Positions 1-10,600 of a stretch of 64,000 nt of DNA are shown in pieces (the first letter of the stretch is position 1; each line of letters opens with the position of its first letter). The stretch comes from Nitrobacteraceae bacterium AZCC 2146 (GTDB lineage Bacteria > Pseudomonadota > Alphaproteobacteria > Rhizobiales > Xanthobacteraceae), in contig JBAGRP010000001.1 in NCBI GenBank assembly GCA_036924855.1, positions 7,428,001 to 7,492,000 on the forward strand, read 5' to 3'. A program made the translations under genes and the position numbers. Under the pieces are notes generated by a model. The model worked only from the letters and a program-made list of their open reading frames with translations. It was not told the origin of the DNA and did not search any database.

Positions 1-148
1 CGCAACTTTACGCCCCACCGCTTAAGGCCCCGTTAACCATCCGCTTTGTCCCGACGGCCAGGTACCCCGTTAAGAGCCCATTAACCATGATTGCTTTTAG
101 ATGATGACGCACCGGCCATTCGGGGAGAGCGGTGCGGAGAGAACGGGC

Positions 149-352
149 ATGAGCACCATCGTCAAGTTCCCGGCGGATGCGGCAGCGCGACGGCTGGGCC
201 TGAGCATGGGCCACGCGCCGAACGGAAGCGCCACCATCCTGATCCTGCCCGTGATCCGCATCGAACGTTCCACCGACGACTCGACCGGCGGCAGCGGCCC
301 GGAAGAGGGCACCGCGCCGGGACGCCGCCGCAAGCGCCGCGCCCGTTCTTGA
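149..352 (+). CDS. small basic conserved hypothetical protein
   Basis: 67-residue protein starting at an ATG (MSTIVKFPADAAARR). An upstream ATG at 101 is in frame, but the sequence before 149 does not look protein-like. The middle is moderately hydrophobic and the C-terminus is a run of arginine and lysine residues. No domain recognised and no function proposed. It precedes the lipoprotein gene by 16 bases and may be cotranscribed with it. Confidence 0.5.
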   Translation: MSTIVKFPADAAARRLGLSMGHAPNGSATILILPVIRIERSTDDSTGGSGPEEGTAPGRRRKRRARS

Positions 353-368
353 TTCCGGACTTCCTAAG

Positions 369-1151
369 ATGCCGACGATGTCTCATCCGATCCGGACACG
401 GCCTCGGCACCCAACGCCATTCTTCGTACTTGTCCCGTTGCTGTTGAGTGCTGCGCTTGGCGGCTGCAGCAGCGGCGATTTCGGCCGCGTCCGCCCGAGT
501 GCGCTGAGCGATAACATGCACAGCTGGATCGGCGTGGAAGCCACCGGCAGCATCGGCCTGCCGGCCTCGCAATTCCAGCTCACCGACCAGGAACGGCTGA
601 TGCGCGATCTGGCCTTTCCGCTGATCGAGCCGCCGCTTTCACGGCCGCTGTGGAAGAGCGTGTTCGGCGACTACAAGCCGCTGCCGTCGCCATGGCGGCA
701 GACCCCGGTATTCGACCGCACTGCCTATGGCCGCCTCTTGATCGACGAACCGCACCGTTCGCACACCTCGCGCTACAGCGAGTTGATCGACGACGTGCGC
801 AACGACATCCTGCGGTTCGAGGCATTCTACGCCAACGCCGCGCGCGTCATCGAACTCGACCGCAAGCGCAACGCCAGCCTGAAGCTGGTGTCCGGCCTGT
901 CGCCGCGCGAACGCGAGGACGCGCTGGCGCGGATGGACGAGAACGCGCTGATCATCCAGTGGGTGGAGCAGTGCCTGCAGCGTCGCGTGTCGTCCTATCG
1001 CTGGGCGCTGGAGCGGCTGGTGATCCACACGCCCGATGGCCTGGCGGCGAGCGCCGACATGCTGATCGGCGAGATGGCCGCGCAGACAACGGCTGTGGCG
1101 GCATCGATCACGCCGGTACGCAATGGCAAGGTGCTGCGGGTGGGCGGGTAA
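369..1151 (+). CDS. putative lipoprotein, function unknown
   Basis: 260-residue protein. The N-terminus has a basic stretch, a hydrophobic segment and a lipobox ending LGGC at about residue 33, so a lipoprotein signal peptide is predicted and the mature protein should be anchored in an envelope membrane. The rest is polar and predicted mostly helical, with no catalytic motif recognised. Two ATG codons (369 and 378) are possible starts. It converges on the DUF1254 gene, with a hairpin-rich intergenic region between them. Confidence 0.7.
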   Translation: MPTMSHPIRTRPRHPTPFFVLVPLLLSAALGGCSSGDFGRVRPSALSDNMHSWIGVEATGSIGLPASQFQLTDQERLMRDLAFPLIEPPLSRPLWKSVFGDYKPLPSPWRQTPVFDRTAYGRLLIDEPHRSHTSRYSELIDDVRNDILRFEAFYANAARVIELDRKRNASLKLVSGLSPREREDALARMDENALIIQWVEQCLQRRVSSYRWALERLVIHTPDGLAASADMLIGEMAAQTTAVAASITPVRNGKVLRVGG

Positions 1152-1159
1152 CGCCAGTC

Positions 1160-1320
1160 TTGTTTCCCGGATGCGATGCGGCACTCTTGTGCCGCCTCGC
1201 AGATCCGGGACCCACAACTACACTTCAGGTCGATGGGCCCCGGATCAGCAGCGCACCACGCCGCCCGAACGATGCTTCGCATCGTCGGGCTGCGCGTTGC
1301 GCAGCATCCGGGCACGATGC
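1160..1320. repeat. hairpin-rich intergenic element between convergent genes
   Basis: Three inverted repeats lie in a row. The first is GCGGCAC-tctt-GTGCCGC (1178-1195), extended by flanking TGCGA/TCGCA. The second is a near-perfect stem around 1263-1290 with loop TTC. The third is TGCGC-gtt-GCGCA (1291-1303). The first hairpin could terminate transcription from both sides. The segment ATGGGCCCCGGATC near 1233 recurs inverted near 18070, so this belongs to a dispersed GC-rich repeat family. Confidence 0.6.
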
Positions 1321-1328
1321 CTCGTTGC

Positions 1329-1907
1329 TTATCGCTTCCCGGGACTCGCCTTCGCCGGCGGTTCGGTCTGCATCTTGCAGCTCGACGCTGCGAGCGAGGC
1401 TTGCGCTTGTGCCATCAGGCCGGGCTCGGCGGCCAGCGCCTTCAGCACGATCAGGCCCGTCTCGGTGGGGGAATCGATGATCAGCCGGTCGGCGGCGGTG
1501 ACGTCTTCGTCTTCCGGCAATGCGGCGTGCTGGGTTTCGGTCATCAGGTCGAGCTCGATGACGCGGCGTCCGGCGGAGCGATCGTTGATGGCGTAGTAGG
1601 CAACATCGCTACGGGTGTAGAACGACACCGAGGTGTAGGACTGGCTGACCGGCACCGCGAGCTTGATCGGTCCGGTGGACAGATCGTAGCGGCACACCGC
1701 CAGCGCAAAGGCGGGGTCCATGAAGGGCAGCAGCGCGTTGCTGGGCTCCGTCAGCGGCAACGGTGTCACCGCGTTCAATTTGCTGATCGGCGTCAGCCGC
1801 GAATAGGCGTCCTGTGTCGCGATGCGCGGCAGCGCCAGCACGCTGACAAGATGCACGACGCCGCCGAGCAGAATGCCTCCGACGATGGCGAACAGCAGCC
1901 GGATCAT
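1329..1907 (-). CDS. DUF1254 domain-containing membrane protein
   Basis: 192 residues. It begins with one hydrophobic segment (residues 3-25, signal peptide or anchor), followed by a globular domain that resembles DUF1254 proteins. It overlaps the upstream DUF1214 gene by four bases (ATGA), so the two are translationally coupled. DUF1254 and DUF1214 proteins commonly occur side by side in this bacterial group; their biochemical role is not established. It appears to be the last gene of a three-gene unit that starts with the penicillin-binding protein. Confidence 0.75.
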   Translation of the reverse strand: MIRLLFAIVGGILLGGVVHLVSVLALPRIATQDAYSRLTPISKLNAVTPLPLTEPSNALLPFMDPAFALAVCRYDLSTGPIKLAVPVSQSYTSVSFYTRSDVAYYAINDRSAGRRVIELDLMTETQHAALPEDEDVTAADRLIIDSPTETGLIVLKALAAEPGLMAQAQASLAASSCKMQTEPPAKASPGKR

Positions 1908-2482
1908 GGGCAGCCCACCGTGGCAATGGCGGGCATCGGCGCGTCGCGCTGGGTGCGGGTGGCGACGCCGACCGGCGTGTCGTAGAGCCGCAGCATCAAG
2001 ACGTAGCGCTCGATGGCGCCGGTGGGCAGCCAGTTGCCGGCGCGCGAGCGCGAAGCGATCCGCACCTCGAACGCACCGTCGACACCCCTGACGATTTCCT
2101 GGCTGGTGAAGCCGTAGCGCTGCAGTGCGTTGGGTACCAGGCGGCCTTTCGTGTCGTACAACGTCAGTGTCCAGAACCGCGCCGGTGGCGTAACGCCGCT
2201 GACGACGATATCGCAGCGGCCATCGAGCAGACGCTTCCTGTCATCTGACGTAGCGGTGAAGGCGACGCCGTCGCCGGTGCCCACCGGCAGTTCGCCTGAC
2301 CGCGCGATCGAGGCGCGGGCATAGGGATCGATCTCGCTGGTGCCGGTGCGCGGCCGCGCGGTCCAGGCGCCAATGGTCAGCGTGCCAAGATCGGTACCAC
2401 GTGTCGCCGTCATCCAGGTCAGGCCGAGGCCGACCACGGAGGCAATGACAAGCGCCAGCAGGGTGAGGAAGATCAGCCGCAC
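1904..2482 (-). CDS. DUF1214 domain-containing exported protein
   Basis: 192 residues with an N-terminal hydrophobic segment (about residues 3-24) and a C-terminal beta-rich region. The segment from PARFWTLTLYD to LPTGAIERYVLMLRLYDTP is typical of DUF1214 domains. It lies 24 bases downstream of the penicillin-binding protein gene and overlaps the DUF1254 gene. It is probably periplasmic or membrane-anchored; function unknown. Confidence 0.8.
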   Translation of the reverse strand: MRLIFLTLLALVIASVVGLGLTWMTATRGTDLGTLTIGAWTARPRTGTSEIDPYARASIARSGELPVGTGDGVAFTATSDDRKRLLDGRCDIVVSGVTPPARFWTLTLYDTKGRLVPNALQRYGFTSQEIVRGVDGAFEVRIASRSRAGNWLPTGAIERYVLMLRLYDTPVGVATRTQRDAPMPAIATVGCP

Positions 2483-2506
2483 GTTTGAACCGTCATAATG
2501 GCAGCA

Positions 2507-4837
2507 TCAGTTCTTGCGCGATGCAGGCGCGGCGGGGGCAACCGCCGCGGCAGGCGCGTCGGTGGCCGACGCGAAGCTCTCCGGGAAAGCCAGCATGCTC
2601 GACGCGCGCGGCTTGGCCGGTTCGCTGGATGAGGTACGTCCCGCGGTCTTACTGGCGTCGTCGAGCAGCTTCTCGACGCGCACCAGGATATCGGCGCCGC
2701 GCTTGGTCAGCACCGGCGGCGGGCCGGGCTTGGCGTCGGGCGCGCTGGAGGCGACGTTGGCGGCCGCCGCTGTTGCGGGCAGCTTGGTGCCGGCGCCGAT
2801 GCCGGGGATTTCCTTGATCTCGATGCCCTGATGCGCAGCGACCATGATGTCGTGCCAGGTCTGTGCCGGCATCGCGCCGCCGGTCAGGCGGTTGGTCGGC
2901 GAGTAATCGTCGTTGCCGTACCACACTGCGCAGGTGAAGTTGCCGGTGTAGCCGACGAACCAGGCGTCGCGATACGCATTGGTGGTGCCGGTCTTGCCGG
3001 CGGTGGGAATGCCATCGAGCGCAGCGCGGCGCGCGGTGCCCTCAGAGACCACGTGGCTCATCATACCCGCCATGTCGGCGGCGACCGAGGCCGGGATCGC
3101 TTGCAGCGGCTTCTTGCCGTCGCGGTCGAAGCGCCAGACCAGATCGCCGGCGCCGGTGCGGACTTCCAGCACCGCATGCGGCGTCACCGACTTGCCCTTG
3201 TTGGGGAAGGTGACATAGGCGACGGCATGTTCGAGCACGCTGACTTCGGCCGAGCCGATCGGCAGCGACGGCGTATCGAGCAGCGGCGCCTTGATGCCGA
3301 AGCGGCGCGCCACTTCGACAATCTTGGCGCGGCCGGCCTTGGCCGGGTTGGGCGACTTGCCGCCGAGGGCGATTGAGATCTTCACCGGCACCACGTTGAT
3401 GGAATGGGTGATCGCCTGGGTCAGCGTCACCGCGCCGGAATAAGAGTGGCCGTAATTCTGCGGGCACCAGTTGCCGATGCAGACCGGGCCATCGACGATG
3501 ATCGAGGTTGGCTTGAAGCCGTTCAGCAAGGCGGTGGTGTAGACGTAGGGCTTGAACGACGAGCCGGGCTGCCGCATCGCATCGACCGCGCGGTTGAACT
3601 GGCTGGCGCCGTAGTCGCGGCCGCCGACCATGGCGCGGACGCCGCCGTCGAGATCGGAGACCACGGTCGCCGCCTGTGTCGCGTGATAGTCGCGGCCGAA
3701 CTGGCGCAGCTGGTTTTCGATCGCGGCGTCGGCGGCGTGCTGCACATTCATGTCGATGGCGGTGCGGACCACGAAGACGCGCTCGGAATAGGATTTCGGA
3801 AACGTATCGACGAGGCGGCGCATTTCGTCGAACGCCCAGTCGAGATAGTAATTCGGCGAATTCTCGTCGCGGCGATCGACGGCGGTGGCGGGATTACGCC
3901 GGGCGCCGAACACCTGGCCTTCGGTCATGAAGCCGGCATCGACGAGGTTGTCGAGCACCTGGTTGGCGCGGGCGCGCGCGGCGGGCAGGTTGATGTGCGG
4001 TGCGTATTTGGTTGGCGCCTTGAACAGGCCGGCCAGCATCGCGGCTTCCGCCAGATTCACGTCGCGCGCCGACTTGTTGAAGTAGAAATGCGCGGCGCCA
4101 TCGACACCGAAGGTGCCGCCGCCCATGTAAGCGCGGTCGAGATAGAGTTTCAGGATCTCGTTCTTGGTCAGCCGGGTCTCCAGCCAGATCGCGAGAAACG
4201 CTTCGTTGACCTTGCGCTCGATGGTGCGCTCGTTCGACAGGAACAGGTTTTTCGCCAGCTGCTGCGTCAGCGACGAGCCGCCCTGGCGGACGCCGCCGGC
4301 CTGCGCATTGGTGACCAGCGCGCGCGCGGTGCCGGCAATGTCGATGCCGAAGTGGTCATAGAAGCGGCGGTCCTCGGTGGCCAAGGTCGCCTTGATCAGG
4401 TTATCCGGAAAATCTTCCAGCGGAATCGAGTCATTGTGCTTGATGCCGCGGCTGCCGATCGGCGTGCCGTAGCGATCGAGAAACGTCACCGCAAGATCGG
4501 ATTTCTTCAGCCAGTCGTCGTCGGCGGTTTCGCGAAACGCCGGCTGCGCCAGCGCCAGCATCAGGATCAGGCCGCCGAGCCCGATGGTGGCGGCTTCGGA
4601 CAACGGTTCGATGAACACCCAGCGCTTCCAGCGGCCGACATAGAAGCGGTCCATGAAAGTGGAGTAGCGCTCCCAGAGTTCGCGGGCGCCGACGGCGGAG
4701 GAGAACAGCGTGGAGTCGATGCGCGCATCGAAGTCCAGCAGAAAATGCCGGATCTTCGTCTTCCATGCGGATGGCACGATCTGGCGCACCGGGGCCCTTG
4801 GTCTGTTGCAGCGCTCAAGCGCCACCCCCTTGGGCAC
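2507..4837 (-). CDS. class A penicillin-binding protein (PBP1A type)
   Basis: 776 residues. It polymerises lipid II glycan strands and cross-links peptide stems at the periplasmic face. There is a cytoplasmic N-terminus and one membrane segment (about 83-100). The glycosyltransferase domain carries the EDRRFYDHFGID motif (catalytic Glu near 155), and QGGSSLTQQLAKN follows. The transpeptidase domain has the SxxK serine in GSSFKP (near 426), the SxN motif in HSIN (near 479) and KTGTT (615-619). An Ala/Pro-rich tail closes the protein. The annotated start gives a long cytoplasmic leader; a later ATG is possible. The DUF1214/DUF1254 pair follows closely. Confidence 0.93.
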   Translation of the reverse strand: MPKGVALERCNRPRAPVRQIVPSAWKTKIRHFLLDFDARIDSTLFSSAVGARELWERYSTFMDRFYVGRWKRWVFIEPLSEAATIGLGGLILMLALAQPAFRETADDDWLKKSDLAVTFLDRYGTPIGSRGIKHNDSIPLEDFPDNLIKATLATEDRRFYDHFGIDIAGTARALVTNAQAGGVRQGGSSLTQQLAKNLFLSNERTIERKVNEAFLAIWLETRLTKNEILKLYLDRAYMGGGTFGVDGAAHFYFNKSARDVNLAEAAMLAGLFKAPTKYAPHINLPAARARANQVLDNLVDAGFMTEGQVFGARRNPATAVDRRDENSPNYYLDWAFDEMRRLVDTFPKSYSERVFVVRTAIDMNVQHAADAAIENQLRQFGRDYHATQAATVVSDLDGGVRAMVGGRDYGASQFNRAVDAMRQPGSSFKPYVYTTALLNGFKPTSIIVDGPVCIGNWCPQNYGHSYSGAVTLTQAITHSINVVPVKISIALGGKSPNPAKAGRAKIVEVARRFGIKAPLLDTPSLPIGSAEVSVLEHAVAYVTFPNKGKSVTPHAVLEVRTGAGDLVWRFDRDGKKPLQAIPASVAADMAGMMSHVVSEGTARRAALDGIPTAGKTGTTNAYRDAWFVGYTGNFTCAVWYGNDDYSPTNRLTGGAMPAQTWHDIMVAAHQGIEIKEIPGIGAGTKLPATAAAANVASSAPDAKPGPPPVLTKRGADILVRVEKLLDDASKTAGRTSSSEPAKPRASSMLAFPESFASATDAPAAAVAPAAPASRKN

Positions 4838-5097
4838 CGCCGAGACGTCTTGCTGAAGTGTTGCGGCAATCCCAAGGCGCTTTTACGAGAACGCGCTGCC
4901 CTTGGGAGAGTCGTCCAAGTTCTAGCCGAGCGCGGCCGACAAACCAATGGCAATGCTGGCATTTCGCGGAGCAGGGCTAACGTAAATCCGGGGCTTTGCC
5001 CGTTGTTTGCGCGGGCCTCGCGGCGATGTTGCTTGCAGAGCCGGCCTTGCACCCCCTAGAAGGGCACTTCACCCATTTTTGGATCGATTTGCACGGC

Positions 5098-5610
5098 ATG
5101 ACAGCGCGTCCCCCGCGGCCCTCCGCTCAAGAGGGAATGTTCTGGAAAACCAAGACGTTGGAACAGATGTCCGGCGCCGAATGGGAAAGCCTGTGCGACG
5201 GCTGCGCGCGCTGCTGTCTGGAAAAGCTCGAAGACGTGGATACCGGCAAGATCTATTACACTCACGTTTCCTGCAAATTGCTCGATGCCGGGCTGTGCGC
5301 TTGCAAGGACTATGCGAACCGCTCCGACCAGGTTCCCGACTGCGTGCGGCTGACGCCGGAGAACGTCCGCACCCTGAACTGGCTGCCGCCAAGCTGCGGC
5401 TACAAGCTGGTGGCCGAAGGCCGCGACCTCTATTGGTGGCACCCGCTGATATCAGGCAACCCGAATACCGTTCACGAGGCCGGCGTCTCTGTCCGCGGCC
5501 GGGTCCAGGGCACCGAAGATACGGTGGCAGACGACGACCTGCAGGATCACATGGTGACCTGGCCGGGCGTGCTGCCGCGGCGCGCGAAGCTGAAGAAGCG
5601 GCCGGCGTAA
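5098..5610 (+). CDS. YcgN family (UPF0260) cysteine cluster protein
   Basis: 170 residues. The conserved cysteine pattern (CDGCARCC, then CKLL, LCACKDY and a later Cys) matches the YcgN/UPF0260 family, whose cysteines are thought to bind a metal or Fe-S centre; the role is unknown. The C-terminal part (SCGYKL, WWHPL) also fits. The start is uncertain: ATG at 5098 gives 170 residues, ATG at 5137 gives a version starting [10 protein letters not shown] that is common in the family. A short hairpin follows the stop codon. Confidence 0.85.
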   Translation: MTARPPRPSAQEGMFWKTKTLEQMSGAEWESLCDGCARCCLEKLEDVDTGKIYYTHVSCKLLDAGLCACKDYANRSDQVPDCVRLTPENVRTLNWLPPSCGYKLVAEGRDLYWWHPLISGNPNTVHEAGVSVRGRVQGTEDTVADDDLQDHMVTWPGVLPRRAKLKKRPA

Positions 5611-5784
5611 GGCGGGGCGCTTAGCGCCGCCCGTTGACGACTATCACGCAATTGCGACGTGACCTCTGCGGGACGCTCCCATGCATGCAAACCACTGTTG
5701 CGAGGGGGATTCGCAGGATAAATTACTCCTATCCAAGTTTCCGCGCGGCCATTCCGTCGCCAAGCTTTTTTGAATCTAGTCTCC

Positions 5785-7371
5785 ATGAACAAGATTGAAC
5801 GACAGAGCCGCGCAGCGGCCGATCAACAGCCATTGTCCGAGGAGATTGCGCAGGAGCTGGCGCGGTTACCGACCGAAGTCATCGATATCAACGATGCGCC
5901 GTCGATCGCGCCGAAGCCGCCGCTGACGCAGCGCGAAGTCCGCACCATCCTGATGAGCCTGCTGCTGACGATGTTTCTGGCCGCGCTTGACCAGACCATC
6001 GTCGCGACCGCGCTGCCGACCATCGGCCGCCAGTTCGGCGACGTCACCAATCTGTCGTGGGTGATCACCGCCTATCTGCTGGCCTCGACCGCGGTGGCGC
6101 CGGTATTCGGCACACTCAGCGACATCTACGGCCGCCGCGCCATGATCGTCACCGCGATATCGCTGTTCGTCGCGGGCTCGGTGATGTGCGCGCTGGCGCC
6201 GAACATGCTGGTGCTGATCGTCGCGCGCGGCCTGCAGGGCCTTGGCGGCGGCGGCATCCTGCCGATCGTGCAGACGGTGATTTCCGATGTGGTGACGCCG
6301 CGCGAGCGCGGCCAGTACCAGGCCTATTTCAGCGGCGTCTGGGTCGCGGCCGGCATCGGCGGCCCGATCCTTGGCGGGCTGTTCGCCGAACACCTGCACT
6401 GGTCGATGATCTTCTGGATCAACCTGCCGCTCGGCGTCGCCTCGCTGGGGATGCTGCTGCCGAAGATGAAGAAGATTCCGGTGTTTCACCGCAGGCGCAA
6501 GGTCGACTGGCTCGGTGGCCTGCTGCTGATGGCCTCGGCGCTGGTTTTCATGCTGGTGCTGACCTGGGGCGGCACGCGGTTCTCGTGGGCGTCGCCGACC
6601 ATCGTCGCAATGATCGGCGCCGCCGGCGTGATGGCTTTCGCCTTCGTCTGGCATGCGCTGCATACCGATGAGCCGTTCCTGCCGCTGCAGCTGATGTCCG
6701 GCTCGGTGGTGCCTTTTGCGATGGCCGCCGGCGGTTGCGCCATGGGCGCGATGATCGGGCTCACCGTGCACATGCCGCTGTATTATGAAGTCGTCTATGG
6801 CCTCACCGCCGGCGAAGCCGGGATGGCGCTGATTCCGATCGCCGCGGTCTCGGTGGCCGGCGCGGCATTTGCCGGCCGCACCATGACGCGTGCCAAGCAT
6901 TACAAGCGCGTGGCGATTATCGGCACTGCGAGTTCGGCGCTGATGGGCCTGCTGCTGGCATTGGCGACGCCATTGCCGTTGTGGGCGCTGCTCACGGTGC
7001 TGGGCGTTTTCTCCATCGGGCTCGGCACCGCGTTTCCGGTCACCGTGGTCTCGATCCAGAACGCGGTGGCGCGGGCGCAGGTCGGCACCGCCACCGGCGC
7101 GATGAACTTCTTCCGCGCGCTGATGGCATCGTTCACCGTGGCGGCATTCACCACCATCCTGCTGATGGCGCTCGGCACCGATATCTCGGTCAATGGCGAG
7201 CACGCCGGCAGTGCGCATGCGATCGCCTCTGCCGACATGGTGACGGCGTTCCGCTACGTGTTCGAGGCCGCCGCGGCGCTGCTCGCATTGGCAGCAGTGT
7301 TCCTGACGCTGATGGAAGAGCGGCCGCTGGCAGGGCCGGCGAAGAAGGCCGCGCCGGTGCTGGCGGAGTAG
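5785..7371 (+). CDS. MFS multidrug exporter, DHA2 (EmrB/QacA) family
   Basis: 528 residues and about 14 hydrophobic helices, as expected for proton-coupled drug:H+ antiporters of the DHA2 family. Helix 1 carries LAALDQTIVATALPTIG, the family's motif D1. After helix 2 comes GTLSDIYGRRAMI (motif A). Helix 5 has a glycine/proline-rich stretch resembling the antiporter motif C. The first 55 residues are a cytoplasmic polar leader. The ATG at 5785 is chosen over an upstream TTG. No membrane-fusion partner is adjacent, so it may act alone at the inner membrane. Substrate unknown. Confidence 0.9.
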   Translation: MNKIERQSRAAADQQPLSEEIAQELARLPTEVIDINDAPSIAPKPPLTQREVRTILMSLLLTMFLAALDQTIVATALPTIGRQFGDVTNLSWVITAYLLASTAVAPVFGTLSDIYGRRAMIVTAISLFVAGSVMCALAPNMLVLIVARGLQGLGGGGILPIVQTVISDVVTPRERGQYQAYFSGVWVAAGIGGPILGGLFAEHLHWSMIFWINLPLGVASLGMLLPKMKKIPVFHRRRKVDWLGGLLLMASALVFMLVLTWGGTRFSWASPTIVAMIGAAGVMAFAFVWHALHTDEPFLPLQLMSGSVVPFAMAAGGCAMGAMIGLTVHMPLYYEVVYGLTAGEAGMALIPIAAVSVAGAAFAGRTMTRAKHYKRVAIIGTASSALMGLLLALATPLPLWALLTVLGVFSIGLGTAFPVTVVSIQNAVARAQVGTATGAMNFFRALMASFTVAAFTTILLMALGTDISVNGEHAGSAHAIASADMVTAFRYVFEAAAALLALAAVFLTLMEERPLAGPAKKAAPVLAE

Positions 7372-7621
7372 GGCGGGCCTCGGCGAAGCCCGGCGGCGCG
7401 TGCGTCGGCGGTAGGCAACGGTCGTGCGGACGACCCGCCCGAGTAAATCCCGGAGATCGCGGGAAGTCAGCAACGCCACCTGCAACGAATTGCCCGGGCC
7501 ACCTTCGGTTGCGCTAGGGTGAAGGCGATTCGTCGCTCGGCCGATACGCTGCCGGACAGGCGCAGACTTCGGGCCCGGGGACAGCGACGTGAAACATCTG
7601 CAGATCGGCGCGGTCGGTAAC

Positions 7622-10600
7622 ATGACGCGCCCCGGCGTCGTCGCTGCGTTGCAGCCATCCTCTCGTGGCCTTCGTTACCACCTCAAACGTCACCAACTCG
7701 GCGTCGCGCTCGCCGCGCTGCTGCTCGACGGGACTTCCGCCCTGGCGGAGGGCGGAGCGGGTGGCAACGGTGTGCCGATCCTATCGCTTCTCGCCTATCA
7801 ACTGACCGCCGGCGGTGCCGGCGGCAGCGATGGTGCGGCCGGCGGCAGCGGCGGGAGCTCTGCGTTCTGCGCCGTGGGCGGTGCGGGCGGTGGCGGCGGC
7901 GGCGCCGGTGGCGGGCTCGGCGGTAACGGCGGCAGCACCCCACAGGCCAGTGGCGGCACTTCCGGCGCCAACGGGGCCAACGCAGGCCCCTCCTGTGGTG
8001 GCGGCGGAGGTGGCGGCGGCGGCATAGGCGGCGCCAACGGACAGAGCGTCGCCGGCCCGCTGACGATCAATTCGTCGATTTCGGGCGGCACCGGGGGCGC
8101 GGGTGGCAATGGCGGCAATGGCGGTGCCGCGGGCACGACCTCCGGCGTCATTGGCACCGGCAGTGGCGGCGGCGGGGGCGGCGGTGCCGGCGGCAACGCC
8201 GTGTCGGTCACCGGCGCCAGCGTGGTCTCTGTCGCCAGCACGGCGGTGCTCAGCGGCGGCAATGGCGGCGGCGGCGGCAATGCCGGCAATCTATATCCGT
8301 ACACCGAAACCTTCTGGGCCAGCGGCGCCGGTGGCAATGGCGGTGACGGCGGCGCCGGCATCGCCTTCAGCGCCAGCGGTGCGACGCTGGTCAATGCCGG
8401 GACGATCCAGGGCGGCACCGGCGGGACGTTCGGGCAGGGCCCGCTACAATATCCGCCATCGGGCTGGGGCCTCGGCGGTCTCGGCGGCGCCGGCGTCACC
8501 GGCGCGGACCTCACGATCATCAACAGCGGCAGCATCGGTTCAGGCGTCTCCGCCACCGGCGGCCTCGGCAACGCCATCGTCTTCACCGGCGGCAGCAACC
8601 TGCTGACCATGTCGGGCGGCGCCACGCTGACCGGCAATCTCGTCATCGCCTCCGGCCTGATGACGCTGGCGCAGCCGAGCGAGAGCTGGACCTATGCGAA
8701 CACGATCACCGGCAACGGCGCGGTAGCGATCGCGACCGCCGCCAATACGATGGTGACGTTGAGCGGCGCCAACAGCTACAGCGGCGGCACCACCGTCACA
8801 TCGGGCAGCACGCTGGCGATCGGTAATCCACAATCCATCGGCAGCGGCGTCCTGACGCTCCAGGGCGGCGGCACCTTGAGCCTGACGGCGCCCGGCATGA
8901 GCATCGGCAATGCGGTCCGCGTCGCCGGCCTCGCGACGATCTCGACCGCGCAGGACGCGCTGTTCAGCAACGCGATCGCCGACGGGAGTTCGGCCGGCGG
9001 CTTCATCAAGACCGGCACGGGGATGCTGATCCTGACCGGCACCAGCAGCTACAGCAACGTGACGCAAGTCAAAAGCGGCGTGCTGCAGGTCGACGGTTCG
9101 ATCGCCTCGTCGAGCCAGATCTCGGTGCTCAGCGGCGGCGTGCTGCGGGGCACCGGCACGGTGGGCAAGTTGCAGGTCGAGAATGGCGGCACGTTCGCGC
9201 CGGGCTCGACGCCGCAGACCTCGATGACCGTCGCTGGCAATCTGGGCTTCCAGTCCGGCGCGACCTACCTGGTGCACGTCAGCATGTCTGGCATGACTTC
9301 GGCCAATGTTTCGGGCACCGCGTTTCTCGGCGGAACGGTGACATTCCCGGCGTCCTCGGGATGGCAGAACTGGACGGTGATCAAGAGCATCCTGCATGCG
9401 GACGCGCTGAACGGCACGTTCGCCGGCGTCAGCGCGCCGCGCGGATATACCGCCAGCCTCAGCTACAGCCTCACCGACGTGACGCTGACCGCCGTCGGCG
9501 GCTTCTCCAGCGACCTGACGCTGTCGCGCAACCATGCGGCGCTGGTGACCGCGCATGACAGCTACTTCTACAACGGCGGTGCGCTGCCGGCGCGCTTCGA
9601 CGCGGTGTTGGCCCTGAGCGGCAGCAATCTCACCAACGCGCTGACCCAGATCTCCGGCGAGACGACCACCGGCGGACACCAGGCCAGCCTCAATGCGGCG
9701 ACGCAATTCGTCGGCGCGATGTCCGATCCGACCATTGCCGGCCGCGGCCGCGATGGGACGTCGGCGATTGCGTACGCCGAGCAGGGCGATGCGATCAGTT
9801 CTTACGCAGCGCGCGAGAAGCGTTCCGGCGCGGCGCGCGATGCGTTTGCCATGATCACCAAGGCGGCGCCGACGGTGCCGGCGTTCCGGCCGTTCTGGAA
9901 CGTGTGGGCGTCCGGCTTCGGCGGCACCCAGACCACCGACGGCAATGCATCGACCGGATCGAACACATCGACCAGCCGGATCGGCGGCGTCGCGGTCGGC
10001 GCCGACTATCATCTGTCGCCGCAGACTGTGGCCGGCTTCGCGCTGGCCGGCGGCGCGACGAACTTCAGCGTCATCGGCGGCGGCTCGGGGCGTTCCGACC
10101 TGTTCCAGCTCGGCGGCTTCGTGCGCCACACGATCGGCTCGGCCTATGTCACGGCGGCGGCGGCCTATGGCTGGCAGGACGTCACCACCGACCGCGTGGT
10201 GGCGGTCGGCGGCGTCGATCAGTTGCGCGCCAACTTCAACACCAACAGCTATTCGGCGCGGCTCGAGGCGGGCAATCGCTTCGTCACGCCATGGCTCGGC
10301 GGCATCGGGCTGACGCCTTACGCCGCGGCGCAGGTGACCGCGCTCGACCTGCCGGCCTATGCGGAGACGACGCTGTCGGGACCGGCCACCTTCGCGCTCA
10401 GCTACGCCGCGAAGACGGTCACCGCGCCGCGAACCGAGCTCGGCCTGCGCAGCGACAGATCGTTCGCGGTGAACGATGCGATCCTCACTCTGCGCGGTCG
10501 CGCGGCGTGGGCGCACGACTACAACATCGATCGCGCCGCATCGGCGACGTTTCAATCGTTGCCCGGCGCATCCTTCGTCGTCAACGGCGCGGCGCAGGCG

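Noticed and set aside
3404..5059. 551-codon plus-strand open frame
   Set aside because: Antisense to the PBP gene, whose catalytic motifs are all present. The frame is open only because of the GC-rich codon pattern and has no family character.
5866..7623. 585-codon minus-strand open frame
   Set aside because: Antisense to the MFS exporter; composition is His/Arg/Gln-rich as typical for GC-rich shadows.
7740..8500. Horizontal origin of the autotransporter from mycobacteria because of PGRS-like sequence
   Set aside because: The barrel and beta-strand repeats are ordinary proteobacterial type Va features; the glycine composition alone is convergent.
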